Source: Paenibacillus massiliensis subsp. panacisoli DSM 21345 (lineage in GTDB: Bacteria > Bacillota > Bacilli > Paenibacillales > Paenibacillaceae). Taken from it: a stretch of DNA of 64,000 nt. This document shows, one piece after another, positions 62,426-64,000 of this stretch. The position numbers and the translations under genes are program-made. How positions within the stretch are numbered: the first letter of the stretch is position 1; each line of letters begins with the position of its first letter. The notes beneath the pieces were generated by a model that worked only from the letters and a program-made list of their open reading frames with translations, searched no databases and had not been told where the DNA came from. Location: contig NZ_AUFO01000007.1 in the NCBI RefSeq assembly GCF_000426545.1, positions 186,001 through 250,000 on the forward strand, given 5' to 3'.

Positions 62426-64000
62426 ATGGCTAGCATTCAAAATCCAATCCTGACCGGCTTCAACCCTGATCCCAGCATTTGCAGGGCTGGCGACGATTAC
62501 TACATTGCAGTGTCTACCTTCGAATGGTTCCCAGGTGTAGGAATCTATCACTCCAAGGATCTGAAGCATTGGCGCCTTGTCTCACGGCCTCTATCCCGAT
62601 TAAGTCAGCTGAATATGACCGGCAACCCCGATTCAGGCGGTGTCTGGGCTCCACAGCTATCCTACAGAGATAATCAATTCTGGCTCATCTACACAGATGT
62701 CAAAGTAACAGAGGGCCCCTGGAAGGACTGCCACAACTATCTGGTTACTTGTGAGACGATCGACGGCGAGTGGAGCGAGCCTATTCATATGAACAGCTCT
62801 GGGTTTGACCCCTCGTTATTTCATGATGAGGACGGCAGAACCTATTTCGTCAACATGGTGTGGGACCATCGTGCAGAGCAGCACTCCTTCTATGGCATTG
62901 TATTGCAGGAATATAGCGCATCCGAGGGCAAGCTGATCGGGCCGAAGGAAATCATATTCAAGGGCACTGACATCAAGCTAACCGAGGCTCCACATCTGTA
63001 CAAAATCGGAAATTACTATTACTTGCTAACCGCAGAGGGTGGCACAAGGTATCACCATCAGTCCACGATTGCCCGGTCCAAAAATATACACGGTCCTTAC
63101 GAGGTACATCCACACAATCCGCTGCTATCCTCCTTCGGAGCACCGCGTAACCCTTTGCAAAAAGCCGGACACTCCTCGATTGTGAAAACGCATACAGATG
63201 AGTGGTTTCTTGTGCATCTCACTGGAAGACCGTTGCCGAGAGAGAATGAACCCCTATTAGATCCTCGCGGCTATTGTCCACTGGGGAGAGAGACTGCCAT
63301 TCAACGGCTAGAATGGAAAGAGGATTGGCCCTATGTTGTTGGAGGCCATGCACCATCGTTGCACATTGAAGGACCTAACATCCCTGATGCTCCCTGGGAG
63401 CCTGATATTGCGGAGAAGGATGATTTTGACAACAGTCAGCTGAATCTTCATTTCCAGACCTTACGCATTCCTCTGGGCAATGACATTGTATCCTTAACAG
63501 ACAATCCTGGGCATCTGCGTCTGTATGGCAGAGAATCCCTGACCTCACGTTTTACACAGGCATTTGTCGCGAGACGCTGGCAGCATTTTCACTTCACGGC
63601 AGAGACGAAGCTGCGCTTTGAGCCCACAACTTTTCAACAAGCAGCCGGCCTTGTCAATTATTATAACACCGAGAACTGGACCGCCTGTCAGATTACATGG
63701 GATGAGGAGATGGGACGAATTCTGGACATTTCAGTCAATGATAATCTTAGCTTTTCACAGCCTCTGCAGGATCAGAAGATCATCCTTCCGCCAACGTCAG
63801 AATACGTATATATGCGTGTAGAGGTGAACCTTGATACCTATAGATACTCCTATTCCTTGGACGGCAGCACCTGGGAAGCCATACCGATTGATTTCCCTTC
63901 CTATAAGCTGTCCGACGATTACATTCGCGGTGGCGGGTTCTTTACTGGAGCCTTTGTGGGCATGCAATGCCAGGATACATCAGGTCAAGGCCTGCATGCC
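62426..64000 (+). CDS. xynB: GH43 beta-xylosidase/arabinofuranosidase (3' end missing)
   Basis: 525 codons are visible with no stop; the usual length is about 530-540, so only the end is cut. Starts [20 protein letters not shown], with Asp of NPDPS the catalytic base, then GFDPSLF and the acid Glu in [10 protein letters not shown]. The C-terminal half is the beta-sandwich XynB domain (about 330-525). No signal peptide, so it acts on imported xylo-oligosaccharides. AAGGAGTG precedes the ATG. Confidence 0.93.
   Translation, partial: MASIQNPILTGFNPDPSICRAGDDYYIAVSTFEWFPGVGIYHSKDLKHWRLVSRPLSRLSQLNMTGNPDSGGVWAPQLSYRDNQFWLIYTDVKVTEGPWKDCHNYLVTCETIDGEWSEPIHMNSSGFDPSLFHDEDGRTYFVNMVWDHRAEQHSFYGIVLQEYSASEGKLIGPKEIIFKGTDIKLTEAPHLYKIGNYYYLLTAEGGTRYHHQSTIARSKNIHGPYEVHPHNPLLSSFGAPRNPLQKAGHSSIVKTHTDEWFLVHLTGRPLPRENEPLLDPRGYCPLGRETAIQRLEWKEDWPYVVGGHAPSLHIEGPNIPDAPWEPDIAEKDDFDNSQLNLHFQTLRIPLGNDIVSLTDNPGHLRLYGRESLTSRFTQAFVARRWQHFHFTAETKLRFEPTTFQQAAGLVNYYNTENWTACQITWDEEMGRILDISVNDNLSFSQPLQDQKIILPPTSEYVYMRVEVNLDTYRYSYSLDGSTWEAIPIDFPSYKLSDDYIRGGGFFTGAFVGMQCQDTSGQGLHA

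Overview
The window reads as a chromosomal segment of an endospore-forming Firmicute close to Paenibacillus. The main support is the block pgsA-cinA-recA-recX-rny-ymdB-spoVS followed by miaB-ricA, which is the Bacillales order. Other support comes from a bacillithiol-linked YpdA, a T-box ahead of argS, a BmrCD-type ABC pair, strong AGGAGG ribosome sites and frequent GTG/TTG starts. No rRNA, tRNA, CRISPR array or intact transposon was seen.

Layout. 1-1.7 kb: 3' part of gluQRS and an SDR oxidoreductase. 1.9-12.25 kb (minus strand): a type VII (WXG100/ESX) secretion locus. It has a ubiquitin-like EsaB/YukD protein, a three-ATPase EccC/EssC motor, a protein of unknown family, a second WXG-like protein and an EsxA-like WXG100 protein. 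After one terminator comes a transmembrane Ser/Thr kinase, a VWA protein and a PP2C phosphatase, a triad like the TerY-P modules. 12.3-23 kb: housekeeping and accessory genes (GNAT, L,D-transpeptidase, rsgA, ArsR-DUF2087, ypdA, DUF441, an APH-ABC pair, a HesB-like protein) plus several very small genes and hairpins. 23.1-27.4 kb: bmrC-bmrD behind a leader peptide and terminator. 27.7-38.9 kb: a purine/allantoin catabolic island (pucR, allC, pucG, an NCS2 permease, an amidase, a FAH-family protein, an NCS1 permease and allantoinase). 39-44.8 kb: an SLH/PrcB surface protein, argS with its T-box, a Cys-rich copper protein, a His-rich CobW GTPase and moaB. 45-48.1 kb: an NAD salvage operon (nrtR-pncA-pncB). 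48.1-61.2 kb: thioesterase, ricA, miaB, pduL, dipeptidase, spoVS, ymdB, rny, recX, recA, cinA and pgsA. 61.3-64 kb: an AraC regulator divergent from a GH43 beta-xylosidase that runs off the end.

How the genes work together. The secretion locus has a motor, substrates and a ubiquitin-like subunit but none of the usual Firmicute membrane partners (EssA, EssB, EsaA). The membrane kinase beside it has an EssB-like layout (kinase fold, one membrane helix, helical tail) but keeps catalytic residues, so it may couple phosphorylation to secretion. This is the most unusual feature of the window. The allantoin island covers allantoin to ureidoglycine to oxalurate, and adds an amidase and a FAH enzyme that could act further down.

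Small regulatory features stand out: a BmrB-like attenuator, an 18-codon gene with a consensus promoter, tandem 14-bp palindromes upstream of rny, inverted repeats at the NAD operon and ArsR gene, an SOS box at recA, and a ymdB gene whose conserved start falls on an AUC codon.
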